A stretch of DNA of 64,000 nt, from NCBI GenBank assembly GCA_949752745.1, contig OX457031.1, positions 868,001 through 932,000 of the forward strand. The letters are read 5' to 3'. Below are positions 39,080 to 51,483 of the stretch, in pieces. A program made the position numbers and the translations under genes. This DNA is from Protula sp. h YS-2021. Its lineage: Eukaryota; Annelida; Polychaeta; Sabellida; Serpulidae. How positions within the stretch are numbered: the first letter of the stretch is position 1; each line of letters opens with the position of its first letter. Under the pieces are notes generated by a model. It was given only the letters and a program-made list of their open reading frames with translations. It did no database searches and was not told the origin of the DNA.

Positions 39080-39905
39080 TTTCACCTTTACCCAATGTTT
39101 GGCGAAGCGCCAAAAAAGTACCCTTTTCAGATGAGAATAATCAAAGAACTTCCGTAGAAAATTGGACAGGAATCAGATTAGATGGGAGAAGAAGCATTTT
39201 GAAAATTAGACACCACAAAAAAAATTAAATAATGTTCCTCATTTGACCAGCTTTGGCGGATCGCCAAAATGTAAGTTTTCAAGAAAGGCCTACCTAAAGA
39301 GCATTCGCAAAGAATTGAAGAAAATCTGATCATAATTGTGTGAAAAGAAGCATTTTGAAACTTGGCAACCAAATATTTATTAATGTCCTCCATTTGCTCA
39401 AGTTTCGGCAGATGGCCAAAAAATGAAATTTTCAAGAGAGGCGTATGTTAAGAACATTCGTAAAAAAATTCAAAAAAAATCTGATTACAATTGCTCGAGA
39501 AGAAGCATTTTGAAAATTGACAACAAAAGATTTTAAATGACTGCCCCGCTCTATTTAGCAATATTTTTGCGGATCGCCGAAAAATCTATTTTTTTTAGAG
39601 AGGACAAGGAATCCAATCAAAATTGTGGGAGAAGTATTTTGAAAATTAGACAAAAAATAATAATTTTTTTTTGTCATTTAGCCAATTTCTATCGGATCAC
39701 CAAAATAAGTACTTTCAAAATTTAAAGAAAATCCTATCAAAATTGTGAGAGAAGAAGCATTTTGAAAATTGGCAACCGACATTTTTAAATGTCCCCATTT
39801 AGTTAGTTTTTGGCGGATCGCCAAAAATTTTTTTTTCAAGAGAGGCTTACCTAGAGAACATTCGTACAAAATTCGACAGGAATCCAATCAAAACCGGAGG
39901 AGGAG
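39080..39905. repeat. ~125-160-bp tandem repeat with GC hairpins, unit 1
   Basis: GAAGCATTTTGAAAATT recurs near 39,190, 39,349, 39,502, 39,630 and 39,754. Several units carry TTTGGCGGATCGCCAAA (39,252-39,268; 39,809-39,825) or TTTGGCGAAGCGCCAAA (39,098-39,114), each a 7-bp stem with a 3-base loop. Copies follow in units 2 and 3 (about 47,765-48,595 and 56,455-57,285). Confidence 0.8.
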
Positions 39906-40489
39906 AATAAGTACAAGTTTACGCACGTGCAGGCTTACATACAGATGACGAATGCCCCTCTTTTGGCGTGATAAGACCATCCCGATGTAGTCGACTGATA
40001 AAAAGAGTTTCCATTCTGCCAAATGGAAGGAGGAGCATAGGGGTGGCAGGAGAGCATGAAATAGTTACTATGTCACAGGGCAGAAGGGAATTGAAAAAAC
40101 TGATTTGGAGGTGCAGGCTGTTCATAACCCGGTCATATCAAAATTAAAGAAAATTGATTAATTTTTTCATTTTTTTAGGTCTACAACATACACATTAGAA
40201 ACCCCTCTCCCAGCCCTCATCCCCATCCATCAAACCACACCTTTACTTATTTTTTTACAGACAATTGCATTCTTGAATTCGATAATTGTTTATAACAAAT
40301 AAAAAAATTGAAAACAAACTTTAATATAAAGCTCAACTTGGTTGTAAACGTATGGTTGGGGCCAAATATGTCTGTATGAGCTCTGTCGTTATAGGTGTCT
40401 GTCATTATAATATACAGCGCAACTTGGTTATAACCACATGGTTGGGCCGAGAAATGCCGTTATACCCGATATGGTGCTATAGCGGACAG

Positions 40490-40840
40490 CTTCAAAAAAG
40501 GGGAAGTTTGTGTTATCACAGTCTGTATGACGTTATAAGCAAAGTCGTTAAGGCGCTATGTCGTAATAAGCAATGTCGTTAAGGCGCTATGTCGTTATAA
40601 GCGAAGTTGTTAAGGCGATATGCCGTTATAAGCACTGTCGTGAAGGTGCTATGTCGTTATAAGCGAAGTTGTTAAGGCGCTATGTCGTTATAAGCAATGT
40701 CGTTAAGGCGCTATGTCGTTATAAGCTATGTCGTTATAAGCTATGTCGTTTAGGGGCTATGTCGTTATAAGCGATGTCGTTACAGGCACCATACCATTTT
40801 AAGCGATGTCTTAAATGCGCTATGTCGTTAAAAGCACATA
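40490..40840. repeat. GTCGTTATAAGC minisatellite closing unit 1
   Basis: ~30-bp units of GGCGCTATGTCGTTATAAGC with GTCGTTAAGG variants, about 11 units, ending just before the unit junction. Counterparts are at ~49,175-49,526 and ~57,865-58,216. It is related to the 15-bp array at 11,662-11,890. Confidence 0.88.
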
Positions 40841-40899
40841 ATCAATAATTAAGATGGATGAAACATTTCGCTTATTATTCTTTCTTTTATTGGCGACTA

Positions 40900-42600
40900 G
40901 CTCAGGGCAAATCGGTCCGATGAGCAGGTGTCGACCAGCTGTGGTCCAGAATCTGGCCACTAAGCAAGAAGTCAAATTAATCACGTGTAACGTGTATAAA
41001 GCAGGTAGTAAAATCACACAGAATTTTGTACTAAAACAGGTAGTCAAATTAGTCACATAAAATCAAGCATTGAAGTAGGTAGTCAAATTACTCACACAGA
41101 ATCTGGTCTTGAAGCAGGTAGCCAAATCAGACACGCAGAATCCAGCAATCAAGCAGGTACACAAACTCTTCATTTAGCAGCAATAGCCACTACTCTACTG
41201 CATTGATAAGGGCAGAGGGACGACTGCGTATGCTATTGTCCCAATGGGGCCAGTTTTGTGGCAAATTTCCATAACTGCAGTCGAGATGCTATCGAAAGCC
41301 AAGAGAGGGCGCTCCGATCTGCTAGCGGCGTTTAGCGGAAATGCCGATGGCAGGGACAGCAACAGATCACGATGGTCTGGGTCCAGTAACGGCAATACAT
41401 GAACAGTAGGCTGATGAGATTAAATGCGCCATAGGTACTAACAGTCGCTCAGAGCCAGGCAAGTAGCAGAGGAAGGATGGGGACAGGGGGCAGTGAACAA
41501 GCTAGTGGCACTGACAGTGCTACAAAGCCAGGCAAGTAGCTTTGGAAGGGGATACTGAACCAACTTAATTCATCGACGGTAGCTCAAAGTCAGATAATTA
41601 TGACATCGTCAAAAGAAGAAAATAGTATTGCTAAGAGTTCAGTAAAGGGACTTAAAATTGAAGAAAAAATGGAATAGAAGTGAGAGATTTTAGGAACTCC
41701 CCTCTTAAATTGGGCCATTTGGGTTATGAGAGAAGGGAGTTAGGGGATGAAGAGGGAGTTGGTTCACAGGGAATGACCTAGTCACGTGTCGTTGTTATAG
41801 ATGAGTCGTAGGAGCCGTGAGAGCTCTGGCAGCTCGCAGAGACAGCACATTGCCTAGAGGCCGTTCAACAGTTCACTAAGCAGGACCTGTTTCTCCATCA
41901 TTTTATTTATTTATTTATTTATTAGAGTCTTTTATACTGCGCCCATTAAGAACTAGCAACTAAGCGCACAATAAGGTTAAAACTACATAAAAAACGGCAT
42001 GAATAGAGTAATTCTATAATACAAATACTGACTAAGAGCAAATCTAAAATAGATTAAATATATAATACTAACAAAGATGAACACAGATACAATGTAATAC
42101 TGCCAACACTAAAGGTGCAAATTTGAAATAATTTTGAATATATAATACTGACAGAGTTGAACCCAGACACAATGTAATACTGACAATACTAAAGATGCAA
42201 CTTGAAATACTTTTAAATACATAACACTGACAAGATGAACACAGACCCATTATAATACTGACGTACAGCATAAAGTAAATGTTGTATTAATTACTACCAT
42301 AGCACAGAATAAAAAGATGCGTTTTGAGGGTACGCTTAAACTCTCTCAAGGTGGAGCAACTCCTAATATTCAGTGGCAACTTATTCCACAGTTTGGGGGC
42401 GATGGCGGAAAATGCTCTATCACCGTATCTGTTACGTGTTCTCTGGCATTTGAGTAGGAGCTGGTCTGTAGAACGCAGGTTGCGAGCTGGTTGATACCAC
42501 ATCAGCAAATCCGATATATAATCAGGTGCCATGTCATGTCGCGATTTATCTGGCTTTTTATCGTTCACTGGTTAAACAGGTTCATGAGCAGGAGAGGAAA
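40900..42600 (+). pseudogene. decayed acbd5 3' exons in unit 2, split by LINE
   Basis: Same three relics as unit 1 (coiled-coil relic ~41,280-41,457; anchor relic from ~41,812). The anchor relic has the in-frame TAG and is further interrupted by the LINE at 41,903-42,547. Confidence 0.82.
41903..42547 (-). mobile_element. 5'-truncated Jockey/CR1-type LINE in unit 2
   Basis: A frame ending at 42,287 (- strand) encodes the C-terminal tail common to reverse transcriptases of this group: APDYISDLLMWYQPARNLRS, GDRAFSAIAPKLWNKLP and FKRTLKTHLF. It is followed by a ~380-bp 3' UTR with two to three ~85-bp repeats and an (ATAA)n tail. The catalytic RT domain and endonuclease are absent, so it is immobile. 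Unit 1 has the uninterrupted site at ~33,736. Confidence 0.85.
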
Positions 42601-42793
42601 CAGATTTGCTATGGATACTTGAAGGCATGATGTTTATTGTGCTGTTGCCCTTTCTGTGTTATCTACTCTTGTGCTGATTGGTCCAAACTGTGTTGCTAAT
42701 TTTACGGTGTTTACTCTGTGGCTGGCTGGAACTTTTGTGTTGAAACGTTTTGTGTGGCTCACTCGTGTATGGTTTCCTATGTGTTGTTTTATG

Positions 42794-44374
42794 AACACTT
42801 GACAAACTGTTAGCTTGCAAGGGTTATATGAGTTTGTGCGAGCAGCCGTTCGTCCTTTTTTTCTTCTTGACAGTTTTCCGATTTTTTGTGTCTTCTTCTC
42901 TGATACTATAAGCCATAGGAACCATGAAACTTGGGACTTACGAAGAGCTTGATCTGACGTGTGCATGTCACTTTTTATTTTCGTCTTCGATTTCGTTTTT
43001 TTTTTTGTTAAAACGCCATGTAAAAAGAGCGTATTTTTGCAGTTAAATGCAGAGCATTTAACGTATAGCACAGAACATCACACAGTTACTCAGCTTTGTG
43101 CGAGCTGTCACTGCGTAAACAGATAACCTGATCAGTCAATCAAACCTTAAGTCAACAAAAACCAATCACTACTCGGCTTATAAGACGTATTCAAGCTGTG
43201 TTGTTTGCTAATATTTTGTATTTAGCTTGTATTAAGTTATCAACCTCTTGAGTTTTTTTCTTGGCAGTGGCGATTTTTTTAGAATATTATAAGTCGCATA
43301 CCCAGTTAGCATGATTTTTCGCCCAACGTATAAAGCGCGCTATTTTTAGGTGGGATTTATGTGGGAACGTGGGGCGTTGCCATGGCCATATAGAAAACAT
43401 GTGTAATATACGTGGACATTCCCATGGTGTGAATGTCCACGTACATATAATATACATAGGCTTTCGCACGTATAAAATGCACGGCTAGATACACGCATAA
43501 ACTGCATGGTTTTTCCCGCGTAATGTCCACCGTGGTCATTCCCCTGCATAATATACGTAGAATTTCTCAGTTCTAAAATACATGGGCAAGTAAACGCATA
43601 TTCTACCTATATCCTACTTTTGAATTCCCACGTAAAATTTCAGTGAAAGTCATTTGCATATTACACGTACATTTTACGTGGGATTTCCCATATGGACATC
43701 CCCATGTAAAATACACGTATATAACGCGTGAAAATTTCCACTTAATAAATGCATGGGAAAATATACGCATATTTTACGCAGTCTGGTAATGTTGATTTAT
43801 TATCGCAGACCAATAACAGCCTGCTATTGAGCGATAATATATCTAATTTAGCTAAATTCTGCATTTTTGGTGGACGGCTGCCTTTTCCTAAGTATAATAG
43901 TAAGTTAGACATGGAAATACCAATTTCACTAAAAATTTTATGCTTAAAATTCTTTTAAGGAGGACTTGATAACCGCACTATAGTTATAAAGGTTCATGTC
44001 TGTGTATTCGATGGAGTTATCTTGTATGCCCAGGGTGGGTCGTTCCTTTAAAATTCCACGCTTAATATGCGTGGGAATTCCCACATATAAAATGCATGGA
44101 AATATATACGTATAAAATGCATGGGTTCACAGGCGCATAATGCATATCGGAAAGGGTATCAAACTCTCCTAAATCCCACGTAACTACATGGGAATTTCCC
44201 AACAAAACACATTATTTATGCGGGGGTACGTGTGAACATGCTGTGTACATGCTGTGCATAAGCTCTGTACATTGTTGTATAATTCACTTTGTGCATGTTA
44301 TGAAACACTTTATATTATTTAAGAAATAACCCATTGAAGGAAGTATATTTGCGTTTTAATTTTTGTCAAGTGTT
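42794..44374. mobile_element. putative inverted-end element in unit 2
   Basis: Same 13-bp inverted ends, 1,581 bp. Confidence 0.55.
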
Positions 44375-45603
44375 TAACACTTCGCCAGCGAAATGCGGTT
44401 CTAGTTCATTCTTGTGTTGTTCAATTTCGTGTTGCTCAATATTGTGTTTTCCCCTTTTGCTTTGGTCACTCTTTTGTCCACTATTCATACTGTGTTGTGC
44501 TGTGCTGTTTAAGCCGTTTGCATGTTCTTATGTTTTTCTTATTCCGTGTCCTTACTCCTTGTGTTGTGTTTTCTTTGACAGTTTCAGATATGAATGCCAG
44601 TTATGCAATAAAAGCCCAGTTACCAAATTAATGAAAATTTTATTTATTGAACGTCTGTTTATACCTCCCAGTCTGATTCCGAGTGTATTTTCAACTTCAT
44701 TGCCTTCTAGAAAACTGAAAAACATAAGTCCACATGATTTAATGGAAGCTCGTGGTTCCTTTTTTCCATGGACATCCTCAGGATTTTACAAACCTTAATC
44801 AAATAACAGTGTGGAAGATGTTGGACTAAATCTAGGTTTGAAACATGTACTTATTTTTTTATTACAAAAAAATGTTAGCAACATTTATTTTTTCATTCAG
44901 GAAAGCTCAGCATGCGCATTTCAAAGATATTTCCAAAGCGATTAAATTGTTCTAAATAGGTAAAAGATCTTTATAGATAAACTAATCAGGGAATGAACAA
45001 TAAAAAATATAAATTACTTAATAGATGGAGATAGTTATTGATATAACTCTTGGAACTCAGCTTGTGGTGTCCTGTAATATCTTAAAATTTTTTTACACCC
45101 AGACTATTGCTTTGAAAAAATAACTGCACAAAACAAACAGTTTTGCCTAATCACGAAGTGTGCATTTTTCCTTCCTCTGTGTCTGTATGATTTATAATTC
45201 CATATTGTTATGCTCCGTTGTTGGTTGTTGCTACGGTAACTTATGCTCGGGCCATAAGAAAAAGTTATGGGAGAAAAAATTTTAATTTTTGGAGAAAAGG
45301 TTATATATAGCAATTTATTTCTACTGCAAAATCGAGACAACAATTTATGATGCTCAAAAGATTTTTTAAAAAGAAAAACCAATTATTTTTTCTGAAAACT
45401 TTTAAATAAGTATAACTAAAATTTTAAAATATTAAAGAAAATGGTTGTAAATTGCCACCTGTTCTATTAATCTACAAATTGTAGGTGCTCTAGTTTATTG
45501 TAGGAAAATACTGGATTGTAATGACAATCTTGACTTCGTTTACAATGTAAAATGCGATAAGTTTGTATAATTGGAATTTACAAGAACATAAATTATCAGT
45601 TCA

Positions 45604-45604
<1 letters not shown>

Positions 45605-45640
<36 letters not shown>

Positions 45641-45655
45641 TTATAATAATAATAA
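45605..45655. repeat. (AAT)n microsatellite, unit 2
   Basis: Short form of the tract at 36,804. Confidence 0.9.
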
Positions 45656-47038
45656 TAGCAATAAGAACGATAATAACAACAATAATAACAATAATAATAA
45701 TGATAACAATAATAACAATAAAAAAAATCATATTTTAAAAATAACACTAAAAATAATAATCATAGTTTTAATAAGGATGCTAATAAATATGATAATAATT
45801 ATAATAATAATTATAATATAATAAAAATAAACTTCATTTGATATTTCTGATTATCAGTCCTCAGATAATCAGTTTGATACAGTTCGTAATATATTTTATG
45901 AAATGTTCCACAGGAAAAAAGATGTAAATCTAGATTTCAGTTTTTACAGTTAATCTCGAATAGCTCTTAAAAACACAATAGAAAAAAAGTTTCGAGCTAA
46001 AAACATTATTAATTTTTTGTACAGGCAACGATGGCATAGTCTAGATGACGTCCCAGCGGGCAAATCGAGCAGTCTTCGAAGATTTGTTGAATCACGTGAC
46101 CTGCACAAGATTACCTGACTACGTTGTAGCGGTTCTGTGTTGTGCTAATCAATAGCATTATGACAAACAGCTTTAGGATGGATTAGATTTGAACGATGCT
46201 GTATTTTCTAATCGTTGTAAGAGACACTTGAATAAGGATGTTGCATGAATCTCTGAATCTTTGTAAATGAAGTAAATGTGATATCAGATAAATCAAGTAA
46301 TTTTTTTATCTAGGAAGGGGATTGTCGAGATTGGAGGAGTTTTGAAACAATAAATTGTTTTGTTACGAACCTGAAAATAATGACTCATATATGCAGAAAA
46401 AATGTCAGGATCAAGGAATTATAAGCCGAGCATATGAAACATTGTATAATTATTGAGTATAATACTGGTGTCAAACAATGCATTTCTTTTTGTGTTGTAA
46501 AACCGGGGAAGAGGTTGCGGTTGGGGGAGGGCGGTCAGAAAGTTGTAGGATGGTGGATGTCATTTTGGGAATAGGAAGATGAGTGCAAAACGTATACCAA
46601 TATATGCTATAAAATCTGGAAATACCGCTGTAATAAATATACAACACAGAGAAGTAGAACTAAATGCATATACAATCAATGATGAAAGGCATTGGTATTG
46701 TTATGTTTCTAACTAGCGCCTATGTTTATATTTATTTATAATTGCACCTTTCGAAAAATTCCAGCAACAGTCGTCCTCCCAGAAGCTGTTGCATATAAAC
46801 AGCACAACGCTGTTCAGTAAATGTTCAAAAAGTCCCCAAAAACGTATGAAAACGTATTAGCCTAAAAAACGTTTGAAAATGCATGTTTTTGCAGAAAGAC
46901 CAAAACACGTATAGTGCCTAAAAACGTATGGTCTTGGAGCACTGGCTTTGAAAATTGGCCAAAGAAAAATGCCAAGGCCACCCATTTGGCCAATTTTCGG
47001 TGCATCACCAGAAATGTAACTTTTCAAGAGATGGCAGG

Positions 47039-47755
47039 CTAGTGAACATTTATGCAACACTTGAGAGCATTCCGATCAAAATGTTCGAAGAAAACAAACC
47101 ATATGCCTGACCCATCCAAAAATAATGAAATCGGATAAAAACTGCAGGAGCAAATACATTCTGAAGTTTCCTCTTCAAAAATTCCCCAAAATACAAAAAT
47201 TGTCCGATCGACTAAAAAAGCACTCGCCCTATGCATGACCCCATAAGAATGCGCCACACCAAAAAAAGTGAAATTGGATTAAAACTGCAGGAAGGAATGC
47301 ATTTTGAAGATTTTTCTTAATAAATTCCTTAAAAATACAAAAAATGTCCGATCCACTAAAACACAAATCTTAAGTATATTCCCTTAGGAATGTCTCATGC
47401 CAAAAATAAATGACATCGGATAAAAAATGGAGGAGATGTATTTTAAAATATTTTTCTTCAAAAATTTTCCAAAAATACAAAAATTGTCCGATCGACAAAA
47501 TAAGCACAAATAGTATGCATAACTACTTGGAAGTGCCGTATGCTAAAAATAAATGACATCGAATTGAAAATGCAGGAGGAGAAACATTAAAAAAAAGTTT
47601 TCTTCAAAAATTCTTTCAACTGAAGAATCACAAGCCGTATGTGTGACCCCTATTTTGAAACAAAAAATTTACTTAATAAGCAAATAACTAACTAACGGAC
47701 GCCGTGTACAAAGCGATAGGTATACCTAAGCTTACATGTAACATAAGCTGGGTCA
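47039..47755 (-). mobile_element. inverted pearl/Helentron-like element, unit 2
   Basis: Tandem-unit copy of 38,360-39,071. Confidence 0.5.
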
Positions 47756-49174
47756 AAAATGGTTTCACCTTTACCCAATGTTTGGCGAAGCGCCAAAAAA
47801 GTACCCTTTTCAGATGAGAATAATCAAAGAACTTCCGTAGAAAATTGGACAGGAATCAGATTAGATGGGAGAAGAAGCATTTTGAAAATTACACACCACA
47901 AAAAAAATTAAATAATGTTCCTCATTTGACCAGCTTTGGCGGATCGCCAAAATGTAAGTTTTCAAGAAAGGCCTACCTAAAGAGCATTCGCAAAGAATTG
48001 AAGAAAATCTGATCATAATTGTGTGAAAAGAAGCATTTTGAAACTTGGCAACCAAATATTTATTAATGTCCTCCATTTGCTCAAGTTTCGGCAGATGGCC
48101 AAAAAAGGAAATTTTCAAGAGAGGCGTATGTTAAGAACATTCGTAAAAAAATTCAAAAAAAAAATCTGATTACAATTGCTCGAGAAGAAGCATTTTGAAA
48201 ATTGACAACAAAAAATCTTAAATGACTGCCCCGCTCTATTTAGCAATATTTTTGCGGATCGCCGAAAAATCTAATTTTTTTTGAGAGGACAAGGAATCCA
48301 ATCAAAATTGTGGGAGAAGTATTTTGAAAATTAGACAAAAAATAATAATTTTTTTTTTGTCATTTAGCCAATTTCTATCGGATCACCAAAATAAGTACTT
48401 TCAAACTTTAAAGAAAATCCTATCAAAATTGTGAGAGAAGAAGCATTTTGAAAATTGGCAACCGACATTTTTAAATGTCCCCATTTAGTTAGTTTTTGGC
48501 GGATCGCCAAAAAATTTTTTTTCAAGAGAGGCTTACCTAGAGAACATTCGTACAAAATTCGACAGGAATCCAATCAAAACCGGAGGAGGAGAATAAGTAC
48601 AAGTTTACGCACGTGCAGGCGTACATACAGATGACGAATGCCCCTCTTTTGGCGTGATAAGACCATCCCGATGTAGTCGACTGATAAAAAGAGTTTCCAT
48701 TCTGCCAAATGGAAGGAGGAGCATAGGGGTGGCAGGAGAGCATGAAATAGTTACTATGTCACAGGGCAGAAGGGAATTGAAAAAACTGATTTGGAGGTGC
48801 AGGCTGTTCATAACCCGGTCATATCAAAATTAAAGAAAATTGATTAATTTTTTCATTTTTTTAGGTCTACAACATACACATTAGAAACCCCTCTCCCAGC
48901 CCTCATCCCCATCCATCAAACCACACCTTTACTTATTTTTTTACAGACAATTGCATTCTTGAATTCGATAATTGTTTATAACAAATAAAAAAATTGAAAA
49001 CAAACTTTAATATAAAGCTCAACTTGGTTGTAAACGTATGGTTGGGGCCAAATATGTCTGTATGAGCTCTGTCGTTATAGGTGTCTGTCATTATAATATA
49101 CAGCGCAACTTGGTTATAACCACATGGTTGGGCCGAGAAATGCCGTTATACCCGATATGGTGCTATAGCGGACA

Positions 49175-49526
49175 GCTTCAAAAAAGGGGAAGTTTGTGTT
49201 ATCACAGTCTGTATGACGTTATAAGCAAAGTCGTTAAGGCGCTATGTCGTAATAAGCAATGTCGTTAAGGCGCTATGTCGTTATAAGCGAAGTTGTTAAG
49301 GCGATATGCCGTTATAAGCACTGTCGTGAAGGTGCTATGTCGTTATAAGCGAAGTTGTTAAGGCGCTATGTCGTTATAAGCAATGTCGTTAAGGCGCTAT
49401 GTCGTTATAAGCTATGTCATTATAAGCTATGTCGTTTAGGGGCTATGTCGTTATAAGCGATGTCGTTACAGGCACCATACCATTTTAAGCGATGTCTTAA
49501 ATGCGCTATGTCGTTAAAAGCACATA
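49175..49526. repeat. GTCGTTATAAGC minisatellite closing unit 2
   Basis: As in unit 1, with one GTCATTATAAGC variant. Confidence 0.88.
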
Positions 49527-49585
49527 ATCAATAATTAAGATGGATGAAACATTTCGCTTATTATTCTTTCTTTTATTGGCGACTA

Positions 49586-51290
49586 GCTCAGGGCAAATCG
49601 GTCCGATGAGCAGGTGTCGACCAGCTGTGGTCCAGAATCTGGCCACTAAGCAAGAAGTCAAATTAATCACGTGTAACGTGTATAAAGCAGGTAGTAAAAT
49701 CACACAGAATTTTGTACTAAAACAGGTAGTCAAATTAGTCACATAAAATCAAGCATTGAAGTAGGTAGTCAAATTACTCACACAGAATCTGGTCTTGAAG
49801 CAGGTAGCCAAATCAGACACGCAGAATCCAGCAATCAAGCAGGTACACAAACTCTTCATTTAGCAGCAATAGCCACTACTCTACTGCATTGATAAGGGCA
49901 GAGGGACGACTGCGTATGCTATTGTCCCAATGGGGCCAGTTTTGTGGCAAATTTCCATAACTGCAGTCGAGATGCTATCGAAAGCCAAGAGAGGGCGCTC
50001 CGATCTGCTAGCGGCGTTTAGCGGAAATGCCGATGGCAGGGACAGCAACAGATCACGATGGTCTGGGTCCAGTAACGGCAATACATGAACAGTAGGCTGA
50101 TGAGATTAAATGCGCCATAGGTACTAACAGTCGCTCAGAGCCAGGCAAGTAGCAGAGGAAGGATGGGGACAGGGGGCAGTGAACAAGCTAGTGGCACTGA
50201 CAGTGCTACAAAGCCAGGCAAGTAGCTTTGGAAGGGGATACTGAACCAACTTAATTCATCGACGGTAGCTCAAAGTCAGATAATTATGACATCGTCAAAA
50301 GAAGAAAATAGTATTGCTAAGAGTTCAGTAAAGGGACTTAAAATTGAAGAAAAAATGGAATAGAAGTGAGAGATTTTAGGAACTCCCCTCTTAAATTGGG
50401 CCATTTGGGTTATGAGAGAAGGGAGTTAGGGGATGAAGAGGGAGTTGGTTCACAGGGAATGACCTAGTCACGTGTCGTTGTTATAGATGAGTCGTAGGAG
50501 CCGTGAGAGCTCTGGCAGCTCGCAGAGACAGCACATTGCCTAGAGGCCGTTCAACAGTTCACTAAGCAGGACCTGTTTCTCCATCATTTTATTTATTTAT
50601 TTATTTATTTATTAGAGTCTTTTATACTGCGCCCATTAAGAACTAGCAACTAAGCGCACAATAAGGTTAAAACTACATAAAAAACGGCATGAAAAGAGTA
50701 ATTCTATAATACAAATACTGACTAAGAGCAAATCTAAAATAGATTAAATATATAATACTAACAAAGATGAACACAGATACAATGTAATACTGCCAACACT
50801 AAAGGTGCAAATTTGAAATAATTTTGAATATATAATACTGACAGAGTTGAACCCAGACACAATGTAATACTGACAATACTAAAGATGCAACTTGAAATAC
50901 TTTTAAATACATAACACTGACAAGATGAACACAGACCCATTATAATACTGACGTACAGCATAAAGTAAATGTTGTATTAATTACTACCATAGCACAGAAT
51001 AAAAAGATGCGTTTTGAGGGTACGCTTAAACTCTCTCAAGGTGGAGCAACTCCTAATATTCAGTGGCAACTTATTCCACAGTTTGGGGGCGATGGCGGAA
51101 AATGCTCTATCACCGTATCTGTTACGTGTTCTCTGGCATTTGAGTAGGAGCTGGTCTGTAGAACGCAGGTTGCGAGCTGGTTGATACCACATCAGCAAAT
51201 CCGATATATAATCAGGTGCCATGTCATGTCGCGATTTATCTGGCTTTTTATCGTTCACTGGTTAAACAGGTTCATGAGCAGGCGAGGAAA
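49586..51290 (+). pseudogene. decayed acbd5 3' exons in unit 3, split by LINE
   Basis: Copy of the unit 2 relics with the same TAG and LINE interruption. Confidence 0.82.
50589..51237 (-). mobile_element. 5'-truncated Jockey/CR1-type LINE in unit 3
   Basis: Same insertion as in unit 2, copied by the tandem duplication; the tail has one more ATTT repeat. Confidence 0.85.
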
Positions 51291-51483
51291 CAGATTTGCT
51301 ATGGATACTTGAAGGCATGATGTTTATTGTGCTGTTGCCCTTTCTGTGTTATCTACTCTTGTGCTGATTGGTCCAAACTGTGTTGCTAATTTTACGGTGT
51401 TTACTCTGTGGCTGGCTGGAACTTTTGTGTTGAAACGTTTTGTGTGGCTCACTCGTGTATGGTTTCCTATGTGTTGTTTTATG

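Larger units (their letters stand above)
40846..49531 (+). repeat. acbd5-tail tandem unit 2
   Basis: Begins at TCAATAATTAAGATGGATGA and is 8,686 bp. It is nearly identical to units 3 and 4 apart from a few substitutions and microsatellite or homopolymer length changes. Confidence 0.93.

Noticed and set aside
44334..44798. 154-codon Cys/Phe/Leu-rich frame repeated in units 2-4 (also 53,027 and 61,715)
   Set aside because: It spans the right end of the inverted-end element and DNA homologous to acbd5 intron/3' region. Unit 1 has a shorter broken version and the parent copy is not coding. Its identity between units reflects recent duplication, not selection.
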